A stretch of DNA of 64,000 nt from Bactrocera neohumeralis. Lineage: Eukaryota > Arthropoda > Insecta > Diptera > Tephritidae. Location of the stretch: contig NW_026089624.1 of the NCBI RefSeq assembly GCF_024586455.1, forward strand, positions 12,057,341-12,121,340, in the 5' to 3' direction. A program made the position numbers and the translations under genes. Shown here in pieces: positions 21,090 through 32,872 of this stretch (the first letter of the stretch is position 1; each line of letters opens with the position of its first letter). Below the pieces are notes generated by a model, which saw nothing but the letters and a program-made list of their open reading frames with translations, did not search any database and had not been told where the DNA came from.

Positions 21090-24000
21090 ATGGATGATGG
21101 AGTCATGTGTAGAAGTTCACGCAAGTGAGGAAAGTTAGCTGATCGCCATTCACTTGGGAGTGGCCAGAAACGATTCTTTTACACATGGCTCAAGCAGCTC
21201 ACTACTTCCGGGCTTTGACCAAGTATCCTCTGGGTAGCCTAAGAACATCCGTTCGAGGGCGCGCTAATGTGAGAAGGCGAAACATCCCCTACATAGGGTT
21301 GTGCGCTGGGTTTGGGACCCGGCACGTAAAAATCAGTACCAATGACAAAGAAAACACAGCCTCGGATGAGAGACCCCCCTTTTGATGAAGACCATGGCAA
21401 ACGAAATAAGGACTACGATTTGAGGGCACCTGGAATGTCCGGACCCTTAATTGGGAAGGTGCCGCTGCCCAGCTGGTTGATGTCCTCGCGAAACTAAAGG
21501 CTGACATCACCGCCGTCCAAGAAATGCGATGGACGGGACAAGGACAGAGACGAGTAGGTCCTTGTGACATTTACTACAGTGGCAAGTTTGGTGTTGGATT
21601 CGTGGTGGGAAAGAGACTCCGTCGCCGAGTACTATCATTCACTCCGGTGAATGAACGTCTAGCCACAATCCGCATCGAAGCGAGGTTCTTCAACATATCG
21701 CTGATTTGCGCCCACGCCCCGACGGAAGAGAAGGACGATGTGATCAAAGATGTCTTTTATGAGTGCTTGGAGCGCACTTATGAGAGCTGCCCCCGCCACG
21801 ATGTCAAAATCGTGCTTGGCGACTTTAACGCCAGGGTGGGTAAAGAAAGTATCTTTGGCACTACGGTCGGTACATTCAGCCTCCACGACGAAACATCCCC
21901 AAATGGGTTGAGGCTGATCGACTTCGCCGGGGCCCGAAATATGGTTATCTGTAGTACTAGATTCCAGCATAAAAAAATTCATCAAGCTACCTGGCTGTCT
22001 CCGGATCGAAAAACTGCCAACCAGATCGATCATGTTGTGATAAACGGAAGACACGTCTCCTGTGTTTTAGATGTGCGTGCGCTCCGAGGTTCTAACATCG
22101 ACTCGGATCACTATCTTGTTGCAGCCAAGATTCGCACCCGCCTCTGTGCAGCAAAAAACACACGCCAACAAACACATGGAAGGTTCAAAGTCGAGAAGCT
22201 GCGATCACAACAGACAGCCGAACGATTTTCTACTCGGCTTGCACTCCTGCTCTCTGAGAGCACTCGTCAACAACTCGGTATAAGGGAACTGTGGGACGGC
22301 ATTTCAAATTCCTTACGTACAGCTGCAACCGAAACCATTGGTTTTCGGAAAGTGCAAAGGAACAGCTGGTACGACGAGGAGTGCCGTGTCGCAGCGAGAG
22401 AAAACAGACTGCCTACCTCGCAACGTTACGATCGACCACAACACGTGCGGGATGGGATAGATACCGAGAGTTGAAAAGGGAAGCGAGACGCATTTGCAGA
22501 CAGAAGAAGAAAGAGGCTGAAATGCGTGAGTACGAAGAGCTTGATAAGCTGGCCGACAGAGGTAATGCTCGAAAATTCTACGAAAAAATGCGGCGGCTTA
22601 CAGAAGGTTTCAAGACCGGAGCATACTCTTGTAGAACCCCCAAAGGTGATCTAGTGACCGATGCCCAGAGCATACTTAAATTATGGAGGGAACACTTCTC
22701 CAGCCTGCTGAATGGCAGTGAACGCACAACACCAGGAGAAGGCGAACCCGATTCCCCAATCGATGACGATGGAGCAGACGTCCCATTGCCCGACCATGAA
22801 GAAGTTCGAATAGCAATTACCCGCCTTAAGAACAACAAAGCGGCAGGGGCCGATGGATTACCGGCCGAGCTATTCAAACACGGCGGCGAAGAACTGATAA
22901 GGAGCATGCATCAGCTTCTTTGTAAAATATGGTCGGACGAAAGCATGCCCAATGATTGGAATTTAAGTGTGCTATGCCCAATCCATAAAAAGGGTGACCC
23001 CACAATAATGGTATTAGCCTCCTCAACATCGCATATAAGGTTCTATCGAGCGTATTGTGTGAAAGATTAAAGCCCACCGTCAACAAACTGATTGGATCTT
23101 ATCAGTGTGGCTTCAGACCCGGAAAATCAACAACCGACCAGATTTTCACCATGCGCCAAATCATGGAAAAGACCCGTGAAAGGAGAATCGACACACACCA
23201 CCTCTTCGTCGATTTCAAAGCTGCTTTTGACAGCACGAAAAGGAGCTGCCTTTATGGCGCGATGTCTAAATTTGGTATCCCTGCAAAACTAATACGGCTG
23301 TGTAAACTGACGTTGAGCAACACGAAAAGCTCCGTCAGGATCGGGAAGGACCTCTTCGAGCCGTTCGATACCAAATGAGGTTTCAGACAAGGCGACTCCC
23401 TATCGTGCGACTTTTTCAACCTGCTTCTGGAGAAAATGGTTCGAGCTGCAGAACTAAATAGAGGAGGTACCATCTTCTATAAGAGTGTACAGCTGCTGGC
23501 GTATGCCGATGATATTGATATCATCGGCCTCAATACCCGCGCCGTTAGTTCTGCTTTCTCCAGGCTGGACAAGGAAGCACAGAAAATGTGTCTGGCAGTG
23601 AACGAGGGCAAAACGAAATATCTCCTGTCATCAAACAAACAGTCGTCGCACTCGCGACTTGGCACTCACGTCACTCTTGACAGTCATATTTTTGAAGTTG
23701 TAGATAATTTCGTCTATTTAGGAACCAGCATTAACACCACAAACAATGTCAGCCTGGAAATCCAACGCAGTATTGCTCTTGCCAACAGGTGCTACTTCGG
23801 ACTGAGTAGGCAATTGAAAAGTAAAGTCCTCTCTCGACGAACAAAAGCTAAACTCTATAAGTCGCTCATAATTCCCGTCCTACTATATGGTGCAGAGACT
23901 TGGGCGATGACAGCAACCGATGAGTCGACGTTACGAGTTTTCGAGAGAAAAATTCTGCGAAAGATTTATGGTCCTTTGCGCAATGGCCACGGCGAATATC

Positions 24001-24329
24001 GCATCCGATGGAACGATGAGCTGTACGAGATATATGACGACATTGACATAGTTCAGCGAGTTAAAAGACAGCGGCTACGCTGGCTAGGTCATGTTGTCCG
24101 GATGGATGAAAACACTCCAGCTCTGAAAGTATTCGACGCAGTACCCGCCGGGGGAAGCAGAGGAAGAGGAAGACCTCCACTCCGTTGGAAGGACCAAATG
24201 GAGAAGGACCTGGCTTCGCTTGGAATATCCAATTGGAGCCACGTAGCGAAAACAAGAAACGACTGGCGCGCTATGTTTAACTCGGCTATAATCTCGTAAG
24301 CGGTTTCTACGCCAATTAAGAAGAAGAAG
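21090..24329 (+). mobile_element. RTE-clade LINE, degenerate copy 1
   Basis: This 3.24-kb non-LTR retrotransposon has one long reading frame with endonuclease followed by reverse transcriptase. It lacks an ORF1 with zinc knuckles and lacks RNase H, as in RTE elements. The 3' end is short and finishes in an AAG repeat (CCAATTAAGAAGAAGAAG) instead of a poly-A tail. It begins near GATGGAGTCATGTGTAGAAG, shared with copy 2 at 59312. An 11-bp target duplication surrounds it. Clade assignment is by motif recall and could be a closely related clade. Confidence 0.75.
21330..24299 (+). pseudogene. RTE-clade endonuclease-reverse transcriptase, broken copy 1
   Basis: The endonuclease part shows the CTWNVRSLNW-type start (degraded near 21420), EMRWTGQGQ (about 21523), GDFNARVGKE (about 21820) and NIDSDHYLV near 22100. 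The reverse transcriptase follows with NNKAAGADGLPAELFK, CGFRPGKSTTDQIF, FVDFKAAFDS, GFRQGDSLS and the catalytic AYADDID at about 23499-23519. The C-terminal end has the RLRWLGHVVRMDE block. Compared with copy 2, this copy has a 15-bp deletion in the endonuclease after YYSG, a frameshift near 22390, a 10-bp deletion near 23008, and TGA at 23376 where copy 2 has an Arg codon. The enzyme would reverse transcribe its own RNA at a nicked target, but this copy cannot. Confidence 0.8.
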
Positions 24330-25358
24330 AATTGCCTTTTTTAGGTCGTTTGGTTTTTTTTTAATGCTTCTCGCAGGCTGTCACAATCTAAGCTGCCTAT
24401 GTTTCGTTGAAAACGGCGCCTCGCTTTCTCGATTCCACTAATAAACAGGCTTTCTCTGTACGGCTGTCCTCTTTTTGTTCATAGTGGCATCACAGGCTTT
24501 ACTAAAGTGTGTACCAACAATTTAGCCTGTTAGTCTATGTCATCAGTTCCGTTTACGTTTTCATCCAGCATTAACTTATAAAGCTCCTCATCTAGGGTTT
24601 AATTCTCCACCCCTTGGACTGCACCTTTTGGTGCCAAACATTTCGCTGTTGCATATTCTTGCTGATACTTAACATTGTAGCTAAATGGCCACTTTGGGAA
24701 TACATGTCGCATATCCGCCAGTCTATATATCGATATAGCACCCTGCTGGCAAAAGATATATTTATAATAGAGCCACGCCCATTCTTCTCGAAGGTGTTTT
24801 GTCTTCCTGTGTTAAGCAGTACTACGTCTAGAACACCAAATGCTTTAAGTAATGCGCTACCTCTCAGATTTGTATTTTTGCTGCCCCATTCTAGCGCCCA
24901 GGCATAAAGTCACCTGAAATTATATTAGGTGTAGTCATACCTGTTAAGTTTTGATTACTAATCGTAATTATTAGTAATCTGATTACTTTGTATTTGAGAG
25001 TGAAATAATTGATTATATTACGATTATCTTGGTCCCAAGTAGATTACGTAATGATTAAGATTACAAGTAATCAAAAAATAATCAGGATTACTTTGGATTA
25101 CTGAAAAGAATCAAAAATAATCAAAATAAATAATTGATTCTTTTCAGCGATTCTTTTCGATTATTTTTGATTCTTTTCAATCCAGAACCCCAAACAACTT
25201 TGGTCTTTTTGCTTTTTTTAATTTTTAATAAATTTTTTTATTCAATTTTGTACAACAAATAAAGATATTCAAGAGTCTTGAATCAAGACATAATAACTAA
25301 ATGTAACACCAAAAAATAACAAACTTCATTTATAACAATATGGCAAGAAAAATATACA

Positions 25359-25947
25359 TTAACTCCATTTAGAATTTGCTTTCAATAACACCAATTTCTC
25401 AAGTGATAAGTCCGACATTGACTGGCGCCGTGGACTGTTCACTATCCCCGCAAAGGAAAATAACCTCTCTACTGGTGCTGATGATGTCAGGGGAGTATTA
25501 AAGACAACAAAAGCTTCTTTTAGACTGCAATGTTTTACCCAAGTGTCGTCTGTTCTTGAATTGTCATTTAAGTAACAGAAAAAGTGATGGGTCAAAAAAG
25601 CCCGACGATCACTAGCACTTGGCTCAGGAGTAGCATTTGTTCCTTCTTCGTTATCTGTGTCTGTATAAAGATAAATGAATTTAATAAAAATAATCTAAGA
25701 ATATTCAAGCAATCCTACCGTTGAGGTCAAAATCAAAATGCCTATTATTTGCAAATAATTCATTACTTTTCAATATTTGTGCATTGAAAGCACGATTATC
25801 TTTTGCATAGTCCTCGTGCGGGGACTTGGCACGTAATTCTTGTCTTGTAATTTCATCATCATTTGAGAAGTCGCTTTCTCCAAAAACCAATTGATCAGTT
25901 TGTGACATGTTGTCTTCAAATGGAGCGTTTTTGCACACAAAACACAA
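25359..25947 (-). pseudogene. hAT transposase remnant, two exons, DNA-binding and catalytic core missing
   Basis: Two reading frames, 25947-25719 and 25660-25359, join in phase across a GT-AG gap of 58 bp (25661-25718). The first exon is acidic with a MSQTDQLVFGESDFSNDD stretch. The second carries NTPLTSSAPVERLFSFAGIV, the hAT C-terminal dimerisation motif, and ends with SLEKLVLLKANSKW. No BED zinc finger and no catalytic Asp-containing core are present, so the gene has lost its middle. A two-exon protein of about 175 residues could in principle be made; it would lack catalysis but could bind transposase as a dimerisation partner, which is inference. A MSQ start about 13 residues after the first Met is also possible. 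Confidence 0.75.
25661..25718 (-). other. Likely intron in the hAT transposase remnant
   Basis: On the minus strand the donor is CAACG|GTAGG and the acceptor TTTATACAG|ACACAG. Joining the exons keeps the frame from FDLN through DTDNEEG into the dimerisation exon without a stop. The length is 58 bp, typical of short fly introns. Confidence 0.65.
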
Positions 25948-26887
25948 TTAATAACAACTTACTGACACGTGAAGTATGAAGTATAGGTTATATGATTGCA
26001 CTTTATAAGCTCTTGTTTGACTTATTAACGTAAGCGTACCAACAAGTTAACAACCGTTCTTGAATTCTAACACTACTCCCTTCAGCATTGTTGTTTTTCA
26101 TACAGGTGTAAATATCAGCTACGCTCATTGAAGCTTATTCTGATGATCAGAACTGGGAAATTTCGCGATGAGGCTGATTAAATTGAATGGCTGAATTGCT
26201 ATTAATAATAGCAAAAATATCATCATTTATAATATAATATTTATAATAATATAATATATATACATATATACATACATATAAATGCATATATCTCAGAATC
26301 TGAGGCTCAGAGTATACAAAAAACAATCTAAGAAATTTTAATAAAAATATTTCTTAAAATTTAAAGAGAAAAGTTGTTTGGTATTTTGGATTGAAAGTAA
26401 TCAAAAAGAATCGCTGAAAAGAATCAATTATTTATTTTGATTATTTTTGAATTTTTTTGATTATTTTCATTAATTTATAATAATCCTTATTATTTTTTGA
26501 TTCTTCATAATCGTAATCATTACGTAATCCCAATATTTCATACGCACAATTAAATAATCATTACGAATCTTTTTAGAAAATAATCTAACCGATTACTAAT
26601 CGTAATCATAATTTAACAGCTATGGGTGTAGTTGTCATCGCATCCTTTACCAAGTCGTCAAGTATTTTTTCATATTCAGCATATGGTATACTTGGCGGTA
26701 TATAGCAGCTGTAGAAATAAATCCCCCATATTTTGGATCTTGTATAATATGCCTTGTCAATTAGTGGTTTGTCTTGCATCGTCTTATCTCCGCATGCCCA
26801 TATTGCAGCCTTTTTTGTGGTATCGGAAATCCACTTGTCAGACTCTTTATTTTTATACTGTTCACAGATTAATGCAACGTCTATTTT

Positions 26888-27370
26888 TGGCTAAATGAGC
26901 CTTAGTCGCCTGCCCCACACCACACCTACACCCATCATTAACACGCACACTCACCACACTCACCTCGACATCACCACACTTCACATCAACACCACCCACA
27001 CGCGCGAGCGCAGGATCCACACACTAAAACACACACCACATCACTCCATGGAAAAAGGGTCCGCTTACACTCAAATCAGTTAAGATTCGATCGCCTTGGC
27101 ATCAACTACGCTTTCCCGCCACCGCTACGTAGCGTCCCATCGTGAAATATTAAAATTTTATCCTACATTGTAAAAGAAAAAGAAACCCCCACTAATCGAG
27201 TGTTCAACTCATATTGTTAAAAATTGTATTGCGTGAATTAATATTATAAAAGAAAAATAAACTCAACCAATCGAGTGTGCCCTTTATATTATAAAACTGA
27301 AATATACCAGTTTTATTTTCAAACACCTAAATCGCACAAGTGGTAAGTAAAGCGGGCAGTGAATCCAACA
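26888..27370. mobile_element. Solo LTR (483 bp)
   Basis: Comparison with unit 1 shows a 483-bp insertion flanked by ATTTT (26883-26887 and 27371-27375). The insert starts TGGCTAAATG and ends ATCCAACA, the TG...CA ends of long terminal repeats. It has a CA-rich first half, an AATAAA signal near 27256 and a TATATTATAAAA string. With one LTR and no internal gene it is best read as a solo LTR left after recombination. The 5-bp duplication fits BEL/Pao or Copia types better than most Gypsy types, but the family is not determined. Orientation cannot be fixed from this copy alone. Confidence 0.75.
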
Positions 27371-28214
27371 ATTTTATTTTCGTATATGTTTTGCGTCAAG
27401 AGATCCTGGGCCGCTTCGCAGTGGTTCAGGTTTATTTGTAATATTTTCATCTTCTAGGTTTTTTGAGCGCTGCTGTATATGTGGATCATTTCCGGCTTCC
27501 TATCTGATGGTCTATGTTTGTGCTTCCACTGTGTTTCCATGCCTTGCAGGAAGGACTGTTAACACAATCTTTGGCGAAATGACCCTCCCCTCCGCATTTA
27601 ATACAGCACTTGCTCCTCTCTTCTGGGTTTCTGCATGCTTTCGCCACATGTTCATACTCTAAACATCTGAAACATTTCTTCAGTTGCGCTTTTTCCCTGA
27701 TTCTGCAGATTGACCAGGTGATTTTTATCTTTTGTGCTGCCAGTAGGTGCTTTGCTTCCTGTGCATGAAGGCTTGTGATAGCTTTTTGCGTGTCTGCATA
27801 TGCATATCTGATGCTTTTAAAGCTTTCTACGCTCTTTGAAGTTGGTCGCCTTGTCGTGGCGAAGGGGCTTAAGAAAGAGTAAAGTGTGCATCCCAAAGGA
27901 AACGCACTCTAATCTTACGAACTGAGAGGGACACCCCATAATTCCCACAATAGTGAAATGGATGAATAAACCCTAGGTTTTACGCCCATCTCCTATTGTA
28001 TAAGTATGAGGATACCCGCACCAACACCACCCTAAGCCAAGGTGTCGAGCTACCCGTGCCGAGGGCTGAATGGTCAGCGGGGGTAATAAATAGCTGATCG
28101 CGAACGGTCCCCTCCGATGCCCGGGCGAGGTCGGAGGTATAAAAGCCTTCTCTTTGCATACCGGCTCTGCGGACGAGTGACCAACCCTTTCCGGCTTACT
28201 CGTGAGACCAACAA

Positions 28215-29439
28215 ATGAACGGAAATAACAAAACAACAACAACTACAACAACCAATTTGACGACAACAGCGACGACTAAGGAAATGTATTACAGGATTCC
28301 CATTACGGAATCCGACGAAGATCCCTGGCTGGAGACGAGTAAAGGTACTGCCGGACATACCAACCTAAATATACCGGCAGATACAGCAGTGATAACAGCG
28401 AACGTAAGGGAGGAAGCGTCCACCTCCAAAGCTGCCATGAGCACCAACCAAAGTGCACTGGCGGCCAAAGGGGAAATCAAAAAGAAGCGCAAAAAATCCC
28501 AGAATCAGCTGAGGAAAAACCGGTACCAGAGGGCAGTCTTCATTCTAGGGAAGATAGTCAAAGACCAGGCAGCCGGCACCCCAGTTTATGAGGCAGAAAC
28601 AAAGCGCCTCAAAGCAATAGTGGAGGAATATGAAAGCTACCTGAAAAGGAAGCAATCAGAAATTCTAGTAGAGAACAAACAGGAGAGCACTTCACAAAAA
28701 AGGAATCGCTCTACGACAGAAACACCCGAAACTCTGCCTAAAAAACCGAGGCGGAGTGAAAGCGAACAGAGCAGCGGCAAGGTATTTCTGCGATGTAGCC
28801 AGAGATAGCCTGCAAGTGGCCATCATAGATGGGAATTCTTCCTCACCGAGCACGGTACAGGAAAGATGGGTGGAGATCGACGTCAGATTGTCGAGTATGG
28901 TGCTAAGCTATGTACTCGACAATCCAGCGGGTCCTCACCCGGAGTTTGACTCCTCTGAGACCCTCAGGGGCTACGGGGTCATCAAGTGCGCGGACCAGGC
29001 CTCCCTGGATTTCCTGACGGGTAGTGTTGCTAAAATCGGCAACGCCTTTGTGGGCCTCCAATTGAGGCTTATACCCGCCAGGGACATTCCAAAGAGACCT
29101 CATGCTCGCATTTGGTTACCCCCACTAGAGGAGCCAGGCGAAAAACTCCTAAGGTGTATCAAGCTGCAGAACAAATCTATACCTGGTATAGATGAGCGGC
29201 AGCTGATAAAGGAGGAAAAACCAAATAAAGCCAGCAGACCAATACTAGTGGTCATTTGCGATGAGTCCATTGAGGCTCTCAAGAAGACTGACTACAAAAT
29301 CAGCTTCGGTATTCGCAAGGCCAGGTTGAAAATCTTCCAAAGCGACAAAGCGGCTGACGAAGACGACACGGAAGAGGTCGACGACGCCAGCCAGTTGCTA
29401 AGGAATGTGTGCATCGAAGAAACCCGAGATGCCCAATAA
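28215..29439 (+). pseudogene. LOA-clade LINE ORF1, one frameshift
   Basis: The first piece (28215-28808) starts MNGNNKTTTTTTT, a Thr-rich start, then a Lys/Arg-rich region that looks suited to RNA binding (KKKRKKSQNQLRKN). The second piece, in frame through 28756-29439, carries LQVAIIDGNSS, VQERWVEID, GYGVIKCADQASLDFL and KRPHARIWLP, the pattern of the DUF4780-type domain found in ORF1 of LOA-like elements. The frame changes around 28780-28800, so the two halves do not read through. Zinc knuckles are absent. The product would be the RNA-binding partner of ORF2. DUF4780 is assigned from memory of the motif pattern. Confidence 0.7.
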
Positions 29440-32400
29440 CAACCTTAGATGCGTACAGATAAACCTGCAGCACTCGAAGAGTGCTACAGCGAATCTGATA
29501 ACCCTTATGAACGAGGGGAGCATCGACATCAGCCTAATACAGGAGCTCTGGGTCAAAGAAGACAACATTAAAGGGCTAAACAGCAGCAACTATAACCTGT
29601 TTTACACACGGAACAAAGGTAAACCTAGGGCATGCATTCTTATCAATAAAAGTATAAATGCATTTCTTTGTCCTAATTACAGCACAGCAGATATCACAGT
29701 GGTAAAGGTGGAACAGGAGGAAAAGCCCTTCTTCTTAGTCTCGGCCTACTTGGCCCATGACGAAGACATACCACCGACCCCGCTCACCAGACTAGTAGAG
29801 GAGAACAGGAAAGAAGATGTCTAATAGGGTGTGATGCAAACGCAAGGCACACTGTATCGTAGGTGAGTCACTCTTGCAGTATATTCTAAATAGTAATCTA
29901 AGTACATGCAACAAGGGCGATAAGCCAACTTTTATTTTTCCAAGCTCTGATAGGTTTCCAGGGTGGGAGGAAGTGCTTGACCTCACGCTATCAACAGACA
30001 CAGACAGTCTCGTTGTGAATAACTGGAGGGTATCCGATGAGCCTTCCATTTCGAATCACTCCTGCATACTCTTGAGCATCCGCGGGAGGTACAGTGCTCC
30101 TCTCGCATACCGGAACCCTAGAAGAACAGCATGGGAAAAATATACCAGAATAGCAACAAAATGCCTCGAAAAGGGAGGCAATAAGAGTATCAGAAATCTT
30201 CAAGAACTAGATTCAGAAGTAGAGAAGTTGGAAAAAATCTTAACCACAACTTTCAATAAATCTACTCCGCTAACAGTTTTGAAAAAGAGAAAGTCTCTCC
30301 CTTGGTGGAACAGTGAACTCAAGAATTTGAGAACAAAACTAAGGAAAGCTTTCAATGAGAGTTTTAGAACCAAAATATGGCAGCCATATAAAGATATTAT
30401 GAAAAGATACAAAAAAGCAGTCAGGAAAGCAAAAAAACCACTCTTGGCAATCTTTCTGCACATCGATAGAAAGTTGCAGAGAAACCGCTAGGCTGAGCAA
30501 AATGCTATCCAAAGATCATATTAACACTACCTACATGGTTCAATCAGAACCACCGTTGAACGCAGCTGATTATCAAAGCCAAATAATAGACAAAGGCAAA
30601 ATCAAGTATGCCATAAATAGTTTTGCACCATTTAAAGCGGCAGGTCCCGACGGGATTATGCCCATAATGTTGCAAAAACTGGTAGAACCAATGGTTCAAA
30701 GACTTGAAAATATATACAAAGCTAGCATTCTATTATCCTACATCCCAAGAAGTTGAAAAAGAAGTAAAGTTGTGTTCCTTCCAAAACCTGGCAGAAGAAC
30801 ACACGAAAATGCCAAGGACTTTAGACCTATAAGCCTTACCTCCTTTATGCTGAAGGTACTGGAAAGGCTAATAGATCTACACGTAAGAACGGAAAAGTTA
30901 TCGAAGTCCCAACATGCGTACATAAAGGGCCGATCAACCGCAACTGCCCTTCACGAGGTGATAAGTGTAATTGAAAAATCACTACACCACAAACAACACA
31001 CCATGGGTGCTTTTCTAGACATAGAGGTCGCCTTCAATAACATAGAAGTAATTGCGATAATTAACTTTCTGGCACATGGTGGCATAGATGACACTGTGTG
31101 CAGATGGATACTATCGATGCTTGAGAATAGGACGATTATAGCTTCAAACGGCGCTGCAGCACAAACAAGATATGTGAGTAGAGGGACGCCTCAAGGAGGG
31201 GGAAATACTCCTCCAACTAAACGGTGAAGGAGTGAAAGCAGTGGCGTATGCAGACGATATAGTGTTGTTGGTATCAGGCATGTTTCCTTCAACAGTCAGC
31301 GAGATTAAGGAAAGAGCACTTCGAAGGTTAAACCTATGAGCTAAAAACAATGGACTAGGGGTTAACCCGAACAAAACAGAACTGATGCTATTCACAAGCA
31401 GAACCAAAATACCTCAGTTTCAACTTCCGGTACTAAACGGTACAACACTCACTCTATCCCCCACAGCTAAATACTTGGGGGTGGAGATTGACACCAAATT
31501 GTCCTGGAAGATAAATATAGAAAAAAGAATAAACAAAGCATACATGGCTTACTATACTTGTAAGAGAATCGTCAACACGAATTGGGGCCTCAAACCAAGT
31601 ATAGTCATGTGGATGTATACGGCGGTCATTAGACCTATACTTACATATGGAGCTCTGGTATGGTGGCCAGCGCTAAACAAACAATACAACATTAAAAAAT
31701 TAAATGGTATACAAAGAGCAACATGTGCGGGTGTTGCTGGGGCAATCAGGTCATGTCCGACTGTTGCGCTCAACGTGATCCTGCATCAACTACCAATGGA
31801 CATTTTTATTCAAAAAACAGCAGCTATTGCGGCGACAAGAATAAAAGAATTGGGAGGTTGGAACCAGCAGAACTATGGACATAGTGTAATTCTGAACAAG
31901 CTCACCATTAATAAATCAGACTACATTCTCCCAAATCTGGACTTCAATAGACACTTCCAGGTAGGGATACCATCTAGACGAGAATGGAGAAGTGGCTCAA
32001 TAGAAGAGGATGATACCATTTCAGTCTATACCGACGGGTCCAAAATGGACTGCGGAGTAGGCACGGGGGTATTCTCCACTGATCTTGGCATATCTCTCTC
32101 TATACGTCTACCGAACTCGGCTAGCATCTTCCAAGCAGAAGTACTATGCATAGAAAAAGCCTGCGAAGCTCTATTGGAAAACCACGGGAATATAAATAAA
32201 GCAACTATATTTACGGATAGCCAGGCGGCGCTACTGGCCTTGTCTTCACCCATGACAAACTCCAGCACAGTACACAACTGCAAGAGAGCACTAAGCGCAA
32301 TAAAAGACAAGCTCCAACTAAACTTAATCTGGGCTGCCGGCCCCAGGAACATTTTCGGTAACGAAAAAGCAGACGAGTTGGCAAAGGCAGAAGCTTTCCT

Positions 32401-32872
32401 CAATGAATCCGGGGCGGAGATAATACCAAGTCCGCTAGGATCAATCAAAGGAGAGATCAATAGACAATTTCAACAAATTGCAAATAACAGGTGGAAAAAC
32501 CTCACAAAATGCGTCATAACTAAACAATTATGGCCAACATATGACAGGAAAAGAACCAACGACTTACTAAATAGGTCAAGGAAAAGTATTTATAGAGTAA
32601 AAGCTACCACAACAGGGCACTGGCCATTTGGGGAACACGCATCCAAAATGATTATGCCCTACAACGACATCTGCCGTGGCTGCGGAGTAGCAGGGAACAA
32701 GGAAACAATCTTCCACTTTCTCTGTGAATGCCCAACTCTAGCACAGATCCGACACAAAACACTTGGAATCCATCTAGCACCAAACCTTGAATGGGTTTCC
32801 ACTAAAAGCATATCGGACATAAGTAGTTTCATCGAAACCTCAAAATGGTTTGAAAGAGAAGGTGAAACGTAA
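29405..32872 (+). pseudogene. LOA-clade LINE ORF2 (endonuclease-RT-RNase H), broken
   Basis: The endonuclease starts with NNNLRCVQINLQHSKSA and IQELWVKED near 29430-29560, then breaks at TAATAG near 29822; the GCDANARH motif continues in another frame. The linker lies at 29874-30491. RT parts are FKAAGPDGIMP (about 30630), KDFRPISLTSFMLK, GAFLDIEVAFNN with Glu for the usual Lys/Thr, GTPQGG and AYADDIVLLV (about 31244-31273). A deletion between GTPQGG and the YADD block removes the segment that normally follows. RNase H at about 32020-32390 has VYTDGSKMD, QAEVLCIEKAC, FTDSQAALLAL and GNEKADELAKAE, so all four acidic residues are kept. The end has a Cys/His cluster (CRGCGV...HFLCEC). The last 495-codon piece (31385-32872) is open. 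Confidence 0.8.

Larger units (their letters stand above)
24936..26624 (-). mobile_element. hAT element with long inverted ends, internally deleted
   Basis: A 1689-bp DNA transposon inserted in the R1 ORF2 and flanked by an 8-bp duplication GGTGTAGT (24928-24935 and 26625-26632), as expected for hAT. The outer ends CATACCTGTTAAGTTTTGAT and CATAGCTGTTAAATTATGAT are inverted and agree at 20 of the first 23 bases. Similarity continues inward for about 221 bp on each side, including a perfect 47-bp inverted repeat (25111-25157 and 26404-26450). The inside encodes only the start and the C-terminal dimerisation part of a transposase on the minus strand. Confidence 0.85.
19876..27450 (-). pseudogene. 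R1-clade LINE ORF2, broken and interrupted, unit 3
   Basis: Remains of ORF2 lie at 27450-27371, 26887-26625, 24935-24330 and 21089-19876, read leftward. The endonuclease start carries a Lys in place of Asn (QINLNH is altered to QINLNH-like with small changes), the GDFNA motif has the same one-base deletion as unit 2, and the linker has extra deletions near 24425. A reverse transcriptase fragment (20614-20309) keeps GFRRKHSTLDAIKK and FDLRNAFNSAHWP. The C-terminal zinc region with CSFCGNNNENAEH follows at 20226-19876. As in unit 2, the RT palm is deleted. The shared lesions show that the copies descend from one dead ancestor. Confidence 0.75.

Noticed and set aside
28215..28262. Thr-rich start as a secreted or mucin-like protein
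   Set aside because: It is the ACA/ACG-rich start of a LINE ORF1 with a basic region and an RNA-binding type domain after it.
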